NCBI GenBank assembly: GCA_024235595.1
Contig: JACKMC010000010.1
Location: 59,292 to 123,291, forward strand
Source: Zoogloeaceae bacterium
GTDB taxonomy: Bacteria > Pseudomonadota > Gammaproteobacteria > Burkholderiales > Rhodocyclaceae
Direction of reading: 5' to 3'
DNA length: 64,000 nucleotides
The translations under genes and the position numbers were made by a program. The notes beneath the pieces were generated by a model. That model made no database searches. It had not been told where the DNA came from and saw only the letters and a list, made by a program, of their open reading frames with translations. This document shows positions 16,150-24,605 of the stretch, one piece after another. How positions within the stretch are numbered: position 1 is the first letter of the stretch; each line of letters begins with the position of its first letter.

Positions 16150-18804
16150 ATGAAACGCACTGACGACTTCGCCGCCCAGGCAGCCGCGCAAACACTGGCC
16201 GAGCTTGGCGTGGCGCATGCCCAGGGACTGAGCACGGAGGAGGCGGAGCGCCGCCTGCACGAGTCCGGTCCGAATGAGATAAGCACCCACGAGGAGACCT
16301 TGCTGCACCGCATCGGGCGGCGCTTCTGGGGCCCCATTCCGTGGATGATCGAGTTGGCCGCGATCCTCTCCGCAGCGGTCGGCAAATGGGACGATTTCGG
16401 CATCATCCTCGTGATGTTGCTGATCAACGTGTTCCTCGACTTCTTCCAGGAACACCGGGCCCTGAATGCCCTCAAGGCCTTGCAGGCAGGCCTCGCAAAA
16501 ACCGCCCGGGTCAGGCGCGACGGCGCCTTCAAGAGCATCCCCGTCAGCGCACTGGTGCCCGGCGACATCGTCAAGCTTCGCCTCGGCGAGGTCGTGCCCG
16601 CCGATATCCAGCTCGTCGATGGCGACTTCCTGCAGGTCGACCAGTCTTCGCTCACCGGAGAATCCATGCCGGTGAGCCGCAGGGTCGACGAGGTCATCTA
16701 CGCCAACACCATCGTCAAGCAGGGCGAGATGCTCGGCGTGGTGGTCAATACCGGGATGAACACCGATTTCTCCAGCGTGGTCGCGCTGGTGGCCGAGGCC
16801 CAGCTTCGATCGCGCAGCCACTTCCAGCAGATGGTGATGCAGATCGGCCGCTTCCTGATCGTGATCACCGTGCTGGTGATCACCTTGATCGCGCTGGTGG
16901 CGCTGTTCCGCCACCAACCGATGCTGGAGATCCTGCGCTTTGCGCTGGTGCTGGCGGTGGCAGCGATCCCGGTCGCGCTGCCGGCGGTGCTGTCGGTGAC
17001 GATGGCGGTGGGCGCCGTCAATCTCGCCCGCGACAAGGCCATCGTCTCGCGGCTCACCGCCATAGAGGAGCTGGCCGGCGTGGACGTCTTCTGCTCGGAC
17101 AAGACCGGCACCCTCACCCGCAACGAGATGACGGTAGTCTCCCCGGTGGTGCTGGACGGCCACGACGAGGCCGAGCTCTTCGTTCTTGCGGCGCTGGCAT
17201 CGCGACTCGAGAACCAGGACCCGATCGAGCTACCGATCTTCAACTACCTCGAGGAACGCCTGCCGGGCACCGAGCTGACCGCCTGGAAGGTTCTCGATTT
17301 CAAGCCCTTCGACCCGATCGGCAAGCGCACCGAGGCGCTGCTCGAGCGCGACGGCCGCCGCTTCACCGCGATCAAGGGCGCGCCGCAGGTGCTCATCGGC
17401 ATGGCCGCCCTCGACGAAACGAAAGCGCAGCGCCTCGCCGACACCGTCGAGCTGCTCGCCGCGCGGGGCTATCGCACGCTCGCGGTGGGCCGCCGCGAGG
17501 GCGACGCAGCGCTGGAGCTGGTCGGCCTGATCCCGATGCAGGACCCGCCGCGGGACGACTCCCGTGCGGTGATCGACGAGATGCACGCGAATGGCGTGAA
17601 GGTAAAAATGATCACCGGCGACAACCTCGCCATCGCCCGCGAGATCGGCCACCTGCTCGGCCTGCGCGAGCAGGCGATCCGCTCCTCGCAGCTTTCCGGC
17701 GCGGCGGGTGGCGAGTTGATGGGCCTCATCGAGGTGCTGGCGGGCGCCATCCACCACCGCCTCGACGGCAGCGCCGGGCTGGCGCAGAGCCGTGCCTTCG
17801 CTCGCGAGGTGATCGAGGAGGTACGCAGCCGCTTCGACACCAGCCTGCTGGAGCGGGAGTTCCTGCACACCCACGAGTCGGCCATCGTCGAGATGATCGA
17901 GTCGGTGGACATCTTTGCGGAGGTCGTGCCGGAGGACAAATACCGCATCGTCGACACGCTCCAGAAGGCCGGCCATATCGTCGCCATGACCGGCGATGGG
18001 GTGAACGACGCGCCGGCACTCAAGAAGGCGGACTGCGGTTTCGCGGTCTCCAACGCCACCGACGCGGCGCGCGCAGCGGCCGACATCGTGCTCACCGCGC
18101 CCGGCCTGTCGGTGATCAACTCGGCAGTGAAGCAGGCGCGCATCACCTTCGAGCGCATGAAGAGCTACGCCACCTTCCGCATCGCCGAGACGATGCGCAT
18201 CGTGCTCTTCATGGCGCTGGCCATCCTGGTGTTCGACTTCTACCCGATCACACCGCTGATGATCATCCTGCTGGCGCTGCTCAACGATCTCCCCATCCTC
18301 AGCATTGCCTACGACAACACCCGGGTGCAATCCACCCCGGTGCGCTGGAAGATGAAGGCGTTGCTCACTCTCTCCAGCCTGCTCGGGCTCACCGGCGTGA
18401 TCTTCTCCTTCCTGCTGTTCTTTCTGCTCGAACAGTGGCAGGTGCCACGCGGCGAGATCCAGAGCTGGCTCTTCCTGAAGCTCATCGTGGCCGGTCACTT
18501 CACCCTGTACATCACCCGCGCGCCGGGATGGTTCTGGCAGCGCCCGTATCCGGCGCCGATCCTGCTCGTCGCCACTTTCGGCACCGAACTCATCGGCACC
18601 GCCTTCGCCGCCGAAGGGTGGTTCATGCAGGGCATCGGCTGGCAGGGTGCGGCGCTGGTGTGGGCATACGCCATCGTCGAACTGCTGGCAAGCGACGTGG
18701 TGAAATCGATCGCCGCACGCACCCTGCTGCAGCCGACGCCATCTGCCGGCAGGAAATCACACAGTGCCCGGTCGGCACTGCCAGTCAAGGAGCAAACCGC
18801 ATGA
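16150..18804 (+). CDS. P3A-type (plasma-membrane H+-ATPase-like) cation ATPase
   Basis: 884 residues. Motifs: N-terminal actuator domain with LTGESMPV (about 168-175), phosphorylation site CSDKTGTLTRNE (Asp317), ATP-binding KGAPQ, hinge TGDGVNDAPALKKA, and about ten transmembrane helices, with PVALP in helix 4. Overall similarity is to fungal/plant and bacterial P3A proton pumps rather than Ca2+ or Cu+ ATPases, so it most likely exports H+; ion specificity is inferred. The second of two adjacent ATGs is used, with GGGAG five bases upstream. Its stop overlaps the start of the next gene. Confidence 0.88.
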   Translation: MKRTDDFAAQAAAQTLAELGVAHAQGLSTEEAERRLHESGPNEISTHEETLLHRIGRRFWGPIPWMIELAAILSAAVGKWDDFGIILVMLLINVFLDFFQEHRALNALKALQAGLAKTARVRRDGAFKSIPVSALVPGDIVKLRLGEVVPADIQLVDGDFLQVDQSSLTGESMPVSRRVDEVIYANTIVKQGEMLGVVVNTGMNTDFSSVVALVAEAQLRSRSHFQQMVMQIGRFLIVITVLVITLIALVALFRHQPMLEILRFALVLAVAAIPVALPAVLSVTMAVGAVNLARDKAIVSRLTAIEELAGVDVFCSDKTGTLTRNEMTVVSPVVLDGHDEAELFVLAALASRLENQDPIELPIFNYLEERLPGTELTAWKVLDFKPFDPIGKRTEALLERDGRRFTAIKGAPQVLIGMAALDETKAQRLADTVELLAARGYRTLAVGRREGDAALELVGLIPMQDPPRDDSRAVIDEMHANGVKVKMITGDNLAIAREIGHLLGLREQAIRSSQLSGAAGGELMGLIEVLAGAIHHRLDGSAGLAQSRAFAREVIEEVRSRFDTSLLEREFLHTHESAIVEMIESVDIFAEVVPEDKYRIVDTLQKAGHIVAMTGDGVNDAPALKKADCGFAVSNATDAARAAADIVLTAPGLSVINSAVKQARITFERMKSYATFRIAETMRIVLFMALAILVFDFYPITPLMIILLALLNDLPILSIAYDNTRVQSTPVRWKMKALLTLSSLLGLTGVIFSFLLFFLLEQWQVPRGEIQSWLFLKLIVAGHFTLYITRAPGWFWQRPYPAPILLVATFGTELIGTAFAAEGWFMQGIGWQGAALVWAYAIVELLASDVVKSIAARTLLQPTPSAGRKSHSARSALPVKEQTA

Positions 18805-19934
18805 ACACCACCACCGAATCGCGCCCTAGGCTGGCGCAACACGAAAACAGCGTTCCCTTCTTCTGGCCCTTCACCGCCGCCGCGACGATGATCGAGGCCG
18901 GCGAGAAGCTGGTCGCCCGCAACCTCGACTTCGCCCTCGAAGCCGAGAAGATCGACTTCGGCCTGCACCCCGCTTTCGCAAGCCCGAACCGGGTCTTGCT
19001 CGATCTGCACACCCTGCGCCTGCGCGACTTCTCGGTCCCCGAGGCGAGCGGCATCCCGACCATCGTCGACGCCCCCTTCGCCGGACACAGCTCCACCATC
19101 GCCGACTACCACAAGGGCCAGAGCCTGGTCGAGACCCTGCTCGCCAGCGGCCTGCAGCGGGTGCTCGTCACCGACTGGAAGAGTGCCACACCCGAGATGA
19201 AGGACTACGACATCGATCACTACCTGGCGGAGTTGCTGGTATGTATCGATGAACTCGGCGGGCGGGTCAACCTGGTCGGCCTTTGCCAGGGCGGCTGGAT
19301 GAGCGCCATGGTCGCCGCCCGCTTTCCCGAAAAGGTCAATCGCCTGGTGCTGGCCGGCTCGCCGATCGACACCGACGCCGGCAATGGCCCGATCCGCGAG
19401 CTCGCCCACACCCTGCCGGTGTCCTTCTACGAGGATCTGGTGAAAATGGGCAGTGGCCTGATGGAAGGCCGTTTCATGCTGCAGGGCTGGAAGGCCATGC
19501 ATCCTGACCAACAGTATGTGCAGAAGTATCTCGAGCTCTACGAGCACATGAACGACCCGGACTACCTCAACAAGACCGAGACTTTCGAGGCTTGGTACGA
19601 AAACCCCATCGATCTGCCGGGCCGCTGGTACCTCCAGGCCATTACCCAGCTGTTCAAGGAGAATCTCCTCGCCAAGGGCCGCTTCGTGGGGCTCGGCAAG
19701 ACCCTCAAGCTGGCACACATCACCTGCCCGACCTACCTGCTGGCGGGCGAGTCCGACGACATCACGACAAAGGAACAGGTCTTCGCCGCACGCGAGCTGC
19801 TGGGCACCCCAAAGGACCAGATCGTCAGCACGCTGTGTCCCGGCGGGCATATCGGGCTCTTCATGGGCTCGCGCACGCTGGCGCAGACCTGGCCGGAAAT
19901 CGGCAAATGGCTTGTCGCAGGCGAGGCCGGCTGA
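18801..19934 (+). CDS. PHA-synthase-like alpha/beta hydrolase with a cysteine nucleophile
   Basis: A 377-residue protein with an alpha/beta hydrolase fold. The nucleophile elbow is GLCQGG (Cys162), the form used by polyhydroxyalkanoate synthases (G-x-C-x-G-G) rather than the Ser of lipases, with AGESDD and GGHIG as likely Asp and His positions. At 377 residues it matches class III/IV PhaC catalytic subunits in length, but lacks the longer N-terminus of class I PhaC. It could be a polymerase, thioesterase or depolymerase-like enzyme. It overlaps the ATPase stop by four bases (ATGA), so the genes are coupled. Confidence 0.75.
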   Translation: MNTTTESRPRLAQHENSVPFFWPFTAAATMIEAGEKLVARNLDFALEAEKIDFGLHPAFASPNRVLLDLHTLRLRDFSVPEASGIPTIVDAPFAGHSSTIADYHKGQSLVETLLASGLQRVLVTDWKSATPEMKDYDIDHYLAELLVCIDELGGRVNLVGLCQGGWMSAMVAARFPEKVNRLVLAGSPIDTDAGNGPIRELAHTLPVSFYEDLVKMGSGLMEGRFMLQGWKAMHPDQQYVQKYLELYEHMNDPDYLNKTETFEAWYENPIDLPGRWYLQAITQLFKENLLAKGRFVGLGKTLKLAHITCPTYLLAGESDDITTKEQVFAARELLGTPKDQIVSTLCPGGHIGLFMGSRTLAQTWPEIGKWLVAGEAG

Positions 19935-19995
19935 GCCGCGCCTCGTCCTCTGCCCGCGGGGCATTCGCGGCTCGGCCAGCCTCCCGGCAACGCGC

Positions 19996-20023
19996 GATCC
20001 GCGATCCGCGATCCGCGATCCGC
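19996..20023 (+). repeat. Heptamer tandem repeat GATCCGC x4
   Basis: Four head-to-tail perfect copies of GATCCGC (19996-20023), in the 292-bp gap between the PHA-synthase-like hydrolase and the proline iminopeptidase gene. No gene is seen in the gap. A replication-slippage tract is the simplest reading. Confidence 0.8.
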
Positions 20024-20226
20024 GCGCCGGGCGGTGGCGGCGAACGGCCGCCGGTCGAGGCCGGCAGGCGAAGCGGACACCGTGATCGCCACAACACCTG
20101 AGCCGCGCCGGCAAGCTCCCGCGTGTTGCAAATCGGCGCCCCTCGGGCATGATGGTGCTTCGCCAGCCACTGGCTCGCAGTTGATACGGAATCGAACGTA
20201 CTCCTCCCTTTTTGCACAGACTCACA

Positions 20227-21180
20227 ATGACGAACCTGCGCGCCCTCTACCCCGCCATCGAACCCTACGAAACCGGCCATCTCGAGGTCGGCGACGGCCA
20301 CTGCATCCACTACGAGCGAGCCGGCACGCGCGGAGCGAAACCGGCGGTGTTTCTACATGGCGGACCGGGCGGCGGAATCTCGCCCGAGCACCGGCGGCTC
20401 TTCGATCCGGCCCGCTACGACGTGATGCTCTTCGACCAGCGCGGCTGCGGGCGCTCCACCCCCCATGCGGGACTGGAGGCGAACACCACCTGGCACCTGG
20501 TCGCGGACATCGAGCGCCTGCGCGAACTGGCCGGCGTGGACAGATGGCAGGTGTTTGGCGGCTCCTGGGGTTCGACGCTGGCGCTGGCCTATGCCGAAAC
20601 CCATCCCCAGCGGGTCAGCGAGCTGATCCTGCGCGGGGTCTATACCGTCACCAGGGCGGAACTCGACTGGTACTACCAGTTCGGGGTTTCGGAAATGTAT
20701 CCCGATCGATGGGAAGGCTTCGTCGCCCCGATTCCGGAGGACGAGCGCGGCGACATGATCGCGGCCTACCGCAAACGCCTCACCGGCGACGATCCTGCAG
20801 TCCGCATCGAGGCGGCGCGTGCCTGGAGCACCTGGGAGGGCAGCACCATCAAGCTGCTGCCGGATGCGGATTTTGCGGCCGGCTTCGGCGAAGATCGCTT
20901 CGCGCTGGCCTTCGCGCGCATCGAGAACCACTACTTCATCCACGGCGCCTGGCTGGACGAGGGCCAACTGCTGCGTGACGCCCACCGGCTGCGGGGCATC
21001 CCCGGCACCATCGTGCACGGTCGCTACGACATGCCCTGCCCGCTGCGCTATGCCTGGACGCTGCACAAGGCGTGGCCGGATTCGGAGCTGCATGTCATCG
21101 AAGGCGCGGGACACGCATACAACGAGCCGGGCATTCTCGACCAGCTCATCCGCGCCACCGATCGCTACGCGGGAGGCTAG
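20227..21180 (+). CDS. pip: Proline iminopeptidase
   Basis: A 317-residue alpha/beta hydrolase of peptidase family S33. It has the oxyanion segment FLHGGPGGG, the DQRGCGRS motif, the nucleophile elbow GGSWGSTLAL (Ser about residue 116), and AGHAYNEP with the catalytic His near the C-terminus. It releases N-terminal proline from peptides in the cytoplasm. The ATG at 20227 (MTNLRALYPAIEPY) is typical for the family. It stands alone; the transglutaminase gene begins 47 bp downstream. Confidence 0.93.
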   Translation: MTNLRALYPAIEPYETGHLEVGDGHCIHYERAGTRGAKPAVFLHGGPGGGISPEHRRLFDPARYDVMLFDQRGCGRSTPHAGLEANTTWHLVADIERLRELAGVDRWQVFGGSWGSTLALAYAETHPQRVSELILRGVYTVTRAELDWYYQFGVSEMYPDRWEGFVAPIPEDERGDMIAAYRKRLTGDDPAVRIEAARAWSTWEGSTIKLLPDADFAAGFGEDRFALAFARIENHYFIHGAWLDEGQLLRDAHRLRGIPGTIVHGRYDMPCPLRYAWTLHKAWPDSELHVIEGAGHAYNEPGILDQLIRATDRYAGG

Positions 21181-21227
21181 GCGCGTCCCGAAGAGCGCTT
21201 TGCGTCTCATCAACCGGGGGAGGAGCC

Positions 21228-22055
21228 ATGCGTTTCTCGGTCAGCCACGAAACGCTCTATCGCTACAGCGTCCCGGTCAGCCTGGCGCCGCATCTGCTGC
21301 GACTCGATCCGCGCCTCGACGGTGGTCGGCTGCTCTCGCGCGAGTTGTTCGTCGAGCCCGCGCCGGTGCTGCGCATGGAAGAGTTCGACGCCCACGGCAA
21401 CGCGCTCACCCGCGTCGAGTTCGGTGCGCCCACCGCCGAGTTGCGGGTCGACAGTCGCTTCGTGATCGACACCGTCGCGCCGACGCCGCATTCCGCCTCC
21501 GCCATGGCGCCGCTGCCGTGGGCCTTTCCGCTGGGCGACGGACTCGACGCATATCGCGGCCAGCCGTGGTGCGACCCCGCCGTGGCCGAGCTTGCCCAGG
21601 CGCTGGCGTCACAGGCGGGAAACTCGCCGCTGGCTTTCCTGGAATTGCTCAATCGCACACTGCATCAACGCATCGACAACCGCTTCAGGCTCTCGGGCGA
21701 GGCCCAGAGCGCTGGACACACCTTGTCGAGCGGCCGCGGAGCGTGCCGCGACATCGCCACGTTGTTCATCGCCGCGTGTCGCTGCCTCAAGCTGCCGGCT
21801 CGCTTCGTGAGCGGCTATCATGCGCCGCCGCACACCCCGACCGGCGCGGGCGACCTGCACGCATGGGCCGAGGTCGGCCTGCCCGGAATCGGCTGGCAGG
21901 GCTGGGATCCGTCCAATGGGATCCCGGCGGGCGAGGGCCACGTGGCTCTTTGCGCAACGCCCGACCAGGCGGCGAGCATGCCGGTCGAAGGCGGCTTCTT
22001 TGCCAATGGCGTCACCGTGACCCTCGACTACCGCGTGCTCATCGGCACCGGCTGA
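21228..22055 (+). CDS. Transglutaminase-like cysteine peptidase family protein
   Basis: 275 residues. The N-terminal ~90 residues (MRFSVSHETLYRYSVPVSLAP) form the bacterial transglutaminase-like N-terminal domain. The core has the catalytic Cys in GACRDIATLF, His in DLHAWAEV, and Asp in WQGWDPSNG, the Cys-His-Asp order of the superfamily. Such proteins are common in proteobacteria near DUF403/ATP-grasp genes, but here neither is adjacent. Substrate unknown. GGGGGAGGAG lies directly before the ATG, one of the strongest ribosome sites in the window. Confidence 0.9.
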   Translation: MRFSVSHETLYRYSVPVSLAPHLLRLDPRLDGGRLLSRELFVEPAPVLRMEEFDAHGNALTRVEFGAPTAELRVDSRFVIDTVAPTPHSASAMAPLPWAFPLGDGLDAYRGQPWCDPAVAELAQALASQAGNSPLAFLELLNRTLHQRIDNRFRLSGEAQSAGHTLSSGRGACRDIATLFIAACRCLKLPARFVSGYHAPPHTPTGAGDLHAWAEVGLPGIGWQGWDPSNGIPAGEGHVALCATPDQAASMPVEGGFFANGVTVTLDYRVLIGTG

Positions 22056-22130
22056 GGCACCGGCCCGGAATTTGGACCGGATGTCGCGTTCCGGTAGGAT
22101 GGACCGACCAACCACCCGGAGCCCCTGAGC

Positions 22131-22508
22131 ATGGCCACCCTGGAACTCACTGCCGAAAACTTCAACGCCACGCTGGAAGCGAACCCCATCGTATTCATCG
22201 ACTTCTGGGCCTCGTGGTGCGCGCCCTGCCGCGGTTTTGCCCCGACCTACGAGGCCGCCTCGGAGGCGAATCCGGACATCGTCTTCGGCAAGATCGATAC
22301 CGAGGCCCAGCAGGAGCTCGCCGCCACCTTCCAGATCCGCTCGATCCCGACCATCGCGGTGATCCGCGAGGGTGTGATGGTATTCCGCGAGTCGGGCGCG
22401 CTGCCTGCCAGCGCCCTGACCCAGGTCATCGACGGGGTACGCAATCTGGACATGGAGGCGGTACGGGCGGAGATCGCCGCGCAGCAGGACGCTCAACAGC
22501 AGGCCTGA
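22131..22508 (+). CDS. Thioredoxin family protein
   Basis: 125 residues with WCAPC (about residues 29-33) in FWASWCAPCRGF and the cis-Pro loop RSIPTIAV. Reduces disulfides of cytoplasmic proteins. It has a short extension after the fold, with a Gln/Ala-rich tail. The central R-G-F after the active site differs from the K-x-I common in TrxA, and E. coli-like TrxA ends earlier, so it is probably a secondary thioredoxin. It is followed by a convergent prfC. Confidence 0.9.
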   Translation: MATLELTAENFNATLEANPIVFIDFWASWCAPCRGFAPTYEAASEANPDIVFGKIDTEAQQELAATFQIRSIPTIAVIREGVMVFRESGALPASALTQVIDGVRNLDMEAVRAEIAAQQDAQQQA

Positions 22509-22540
22509 GCGCGGCCCCGCTCCCCGCAGACCCGGGGACG

Positions 22541-22560
22541 AACCGGGCCACGGCCCGGTT
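22541..22560. terminator. Hairpin between convergent thioredoxin and prfC genes
   Basis: AACCGGGC-CACG-GCCCGGTT: an 8-bp perfect stem with a 4-nt loop in the 72-bp gap between two convergent genes. No T-run follows on either strand, so bidirectional termination is plausible but unproven. Confidence 0.4.
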
Positions 22561-22580
22561 CCTCCCTGACCGCGACTCGA

Positions 22581-24194
22581 TCAGGCGGTCTCGATGCGCT
22601 GCCCGTGCTCGCGCGTGGCGTGGAAGCCCACCTTGGGCCACTTTTCCATCGTCACGTCGAGGTTGTAGCGGGTGCTGGCAAGGTACACCGGATTGCCGTC
22701 AACGTCGGTACCGAGGCGCATCGACTGTTCGCGCTCGAAGTTGCGACGCGTCAGCTCGTCCGGAAAAGTGAGCCAGCGCGCGGTGTAGATCTCGGCCGAC
22801 TCGAAGATCGCGTCGACCTTGTATTCGTCCTTGAGCCGTTGCGCCACGACCTCGAACTGCAATTGGCCGACCGCGCCGAGCAGCATGTTGCCGCCGATCG
22901 CCTCGAAGACCTGGATCGCGCCCTCTTCGCCAAGCTCCTGCAGGCCCTTCTGCAACTGCTTGGCCTTGAGGGGATCGCGCAGCCGCGCCGCACGGAAGAG
23001 CTCCGGCGAAAAATACGGGATGCCCTTGAAGCCGAGGGTTTCACCTTCGGTCAAGGTGTCGCCGATCTGCAGCTGGCCATGGTTGTGGATGCCGATGATG
23101 TCGCCGGCCACCCCGTCCTCCTTGTGCACCCGCTCGTTGGCCATGAAGGTGAGCGCATTGGCGAGTTTCATCTCGCGGCCGAGCCGCACATGCCTGACCT
23201 TCATGCCCGAGCTGTAGCGCCCGGAGCAGATGCGGAAGAAGGCGATGCGGTCGCGGTGCTTGGGATCCATGTTGGCCTGGATCTTGAAGACGAAGCCGGT
23301 GAAGGGCGCCTCGGCGGGCTCGACCATGCGGCGGCCCCCGTCGCGCGGCTGCGGCGGCGGCGCCCACTCGACGAGTGCGTTGAGGATCTCCTGCACGCCG
23401 AAGTTGTTGATGCCCGAGCCGAAGAACACCGGCGTCTGCTTGCCGGCCTGGAAGGCCTCGAGATCGAACGGCGCGCTGGCCCCCTGGATGAGGTCCACAT
23501 CGTCGCGCAGTTGCTGGATCTCTCCCGCGAACTGGCTGTCGAGCAGCGGGTTGTCGAGCCCCTTGATGATCTCGGCGGTGCTGCGTTTTTCCTCGCCCGC
23601 GGCGAAGCGCAGGAGCTGATTCCCAAGGAGATGGAACACCCCCCTGAAGGCCTTCCCCATGCCGAGCGGCCAGGTGATCGGCGCGCACTCGATCTTCAGC
23701 ACGTCCTCGATCTCGGAAAGCAGCTCGAAGGGCTCGCGCACTTCACGGTCGAACTTGTTCACGAAGGTGATGATCGGGGTGTCGCGCAGGCGGCACACCT
23801 CGAGCAGCTTGATGGTCTGTGCCTCGACGCCCTTGGCCGCGTCGATCACCATCACCGCGGCGTCGACCGCGGTGAGCACCCGGTAGGTATCTTCCGAGAA
23901 ATCCTCGTGACCCGGGGTGTCGAGCAGGTTGATGGTGTTGCCTTCGTACTCGAACTGCATCACCGAGCTGGTCACCGAGATGCCGCGCTGCTTTTCCACC
24001 TCCATCCAGTCCGAGGTGGCATGGCGCGACGACTTCCTGGCCTTGACGGTGCCCGCCATCTGGATCGCGCCACCGTACAGCAGCAGCTTTTCGGTCAGCG
24101 TGGTCTTGCCCGCGTCGGGGTGGGAAATGATGGCGAAGGTGCGGCGCTTCTTCACATCGCGCAGCAATTCGGGCGGAAACGGGGTCTGACTCAT
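22581..24194 (-). CDS. prfC: Peptide chain release factor 3
   Basis: A 537-residue translational GTPase that recycles RF1/RF2 from the ribosome after termination. G1 SHPDAGKTTL, the switch region around RGISVTSSVM, G3 DTPGHEDFS, and G4 NKFDREVREP are all clear, followed by RF3-type domains II/III (GGNMLLGAVGQLQFEVV). The start MSQTPFPPELL at 24194 gives the normal length. It is a stand-alone gene, convergent with thioredoxin and divergent from the small lipoprotein gene. Confidence 0.97.
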   Translation of the reverse strand: MSQTPFPPELLRDVKKRRTFAIISHPDAGKTTLTEKLLLYGGAIQMAGTVKARKSSRHATSDWMEVEKQRGISVTSSVMQFEYEGNTINLLDTPGHEDFSEDTYRVLTAVDAAVMVIDAAKGVEAQTIKLLEVCRLRDTPIITFVNKFDREVREPFELLSEIEDVLKIECAPITWPLGMGKAFRGVFHLLGNQLLRFAAGEEKRSTAEIIKGLDNPLLDSQFAGEIQQLRDDVDLIQGASAPFDLEAFQAGKQTPVFFGSGINNFGVQEILNALVEWAPPPQPRDGGRRMVEPAEAPFTGFVFKIQANMDPKHRDRIAFFRICSGRYSSGMKVRHVRLGREMKLANALTFMANERVHKEDGVAGDIIGIHNHGQLQIGDTLTEGETLGFKGIPYFSPELFRAARLRDPLKAKQLQKGLQELGEEGAIQVFEAIGGNMLLGAVGQLQFEVVAQRLKDEYKVDAIFESAEIYTARWLTFPDELTRRNFEREQSMRLGTDVDGNPVYLASTRYNLDVTMEKWPKVGFHATREHGQRIETA

Positions 24195-24367
24195 GAAGGA
24201 TCCGGAAAATGCGAAGCCGCCGCAAGGACGCGCCGGGCGGCGAAGAGGCGCAATTCTATCAAGTAAGTAGGCCTGTCCCGCACAATCCACACGGCAATGC
24301 GTCGCAGGACATGCCTCATCGGCTGGCGCACACTTATACTTGAACTCTTGCTTTTGGAGATTTTCGC

Positions 24368-24577
24368 ATGCGTGCGCTCTGTGTTCTTGTGGTCCTGGCG
24401 GCTCTTGGCGGATGCGGCTTTGCGGATTCCGGCGCCGGCGCCGCCGCCGTTGCAGCCCAGAAAGCACAGGAAATGAAGCAGGCCGAGGCGCTCAAGGCCA
24501 GCGTCGAGCAACAGCTCGGTCACGCGCGCGAGCTCGAACGCGACCGCATGAAGGCACTCGAAGAGGCAAACCGCTGA
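24368..24577 (+). CDS. Small lipoprotein, unknown function
   Basis: 69 residues: a short basic N-terminus and hydrophobic core ending in lipobox LAALGGC (Cys about residue 16). A charged, Ala/Glu/Lys-rich segment follows that probably forms a coiled coil (QAEALKASVEQQL). No family recognised beyond a resemblance to small lipoproteins of the Lpp style. GGAG sits about 10 bases before the ATG. The next gene begins 28 bp downstream, so the two may be cotranscribed. Confidence 0.72.
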   Translation: MRALCVLVVLAALGGCGFADSGAGAAAVAAQKAQEMKQAEALKASVEQQLGHARELERDRMKALEEANR

Positions 24578-24605
24578 GGCCCACCCCCGTGCGATCACCG
24601 TGCCC

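Noticed and set aside
16341..18800. Long plus-strand frame within the P-type ATPase gene
   Set aside because: Second-frame shadow of the ATPase, rich in Arg/Pro/Ala/Gly. The real protein with motifs is in the other frame, though the tail of this reading is the genuine PHA-synthase-like gene.
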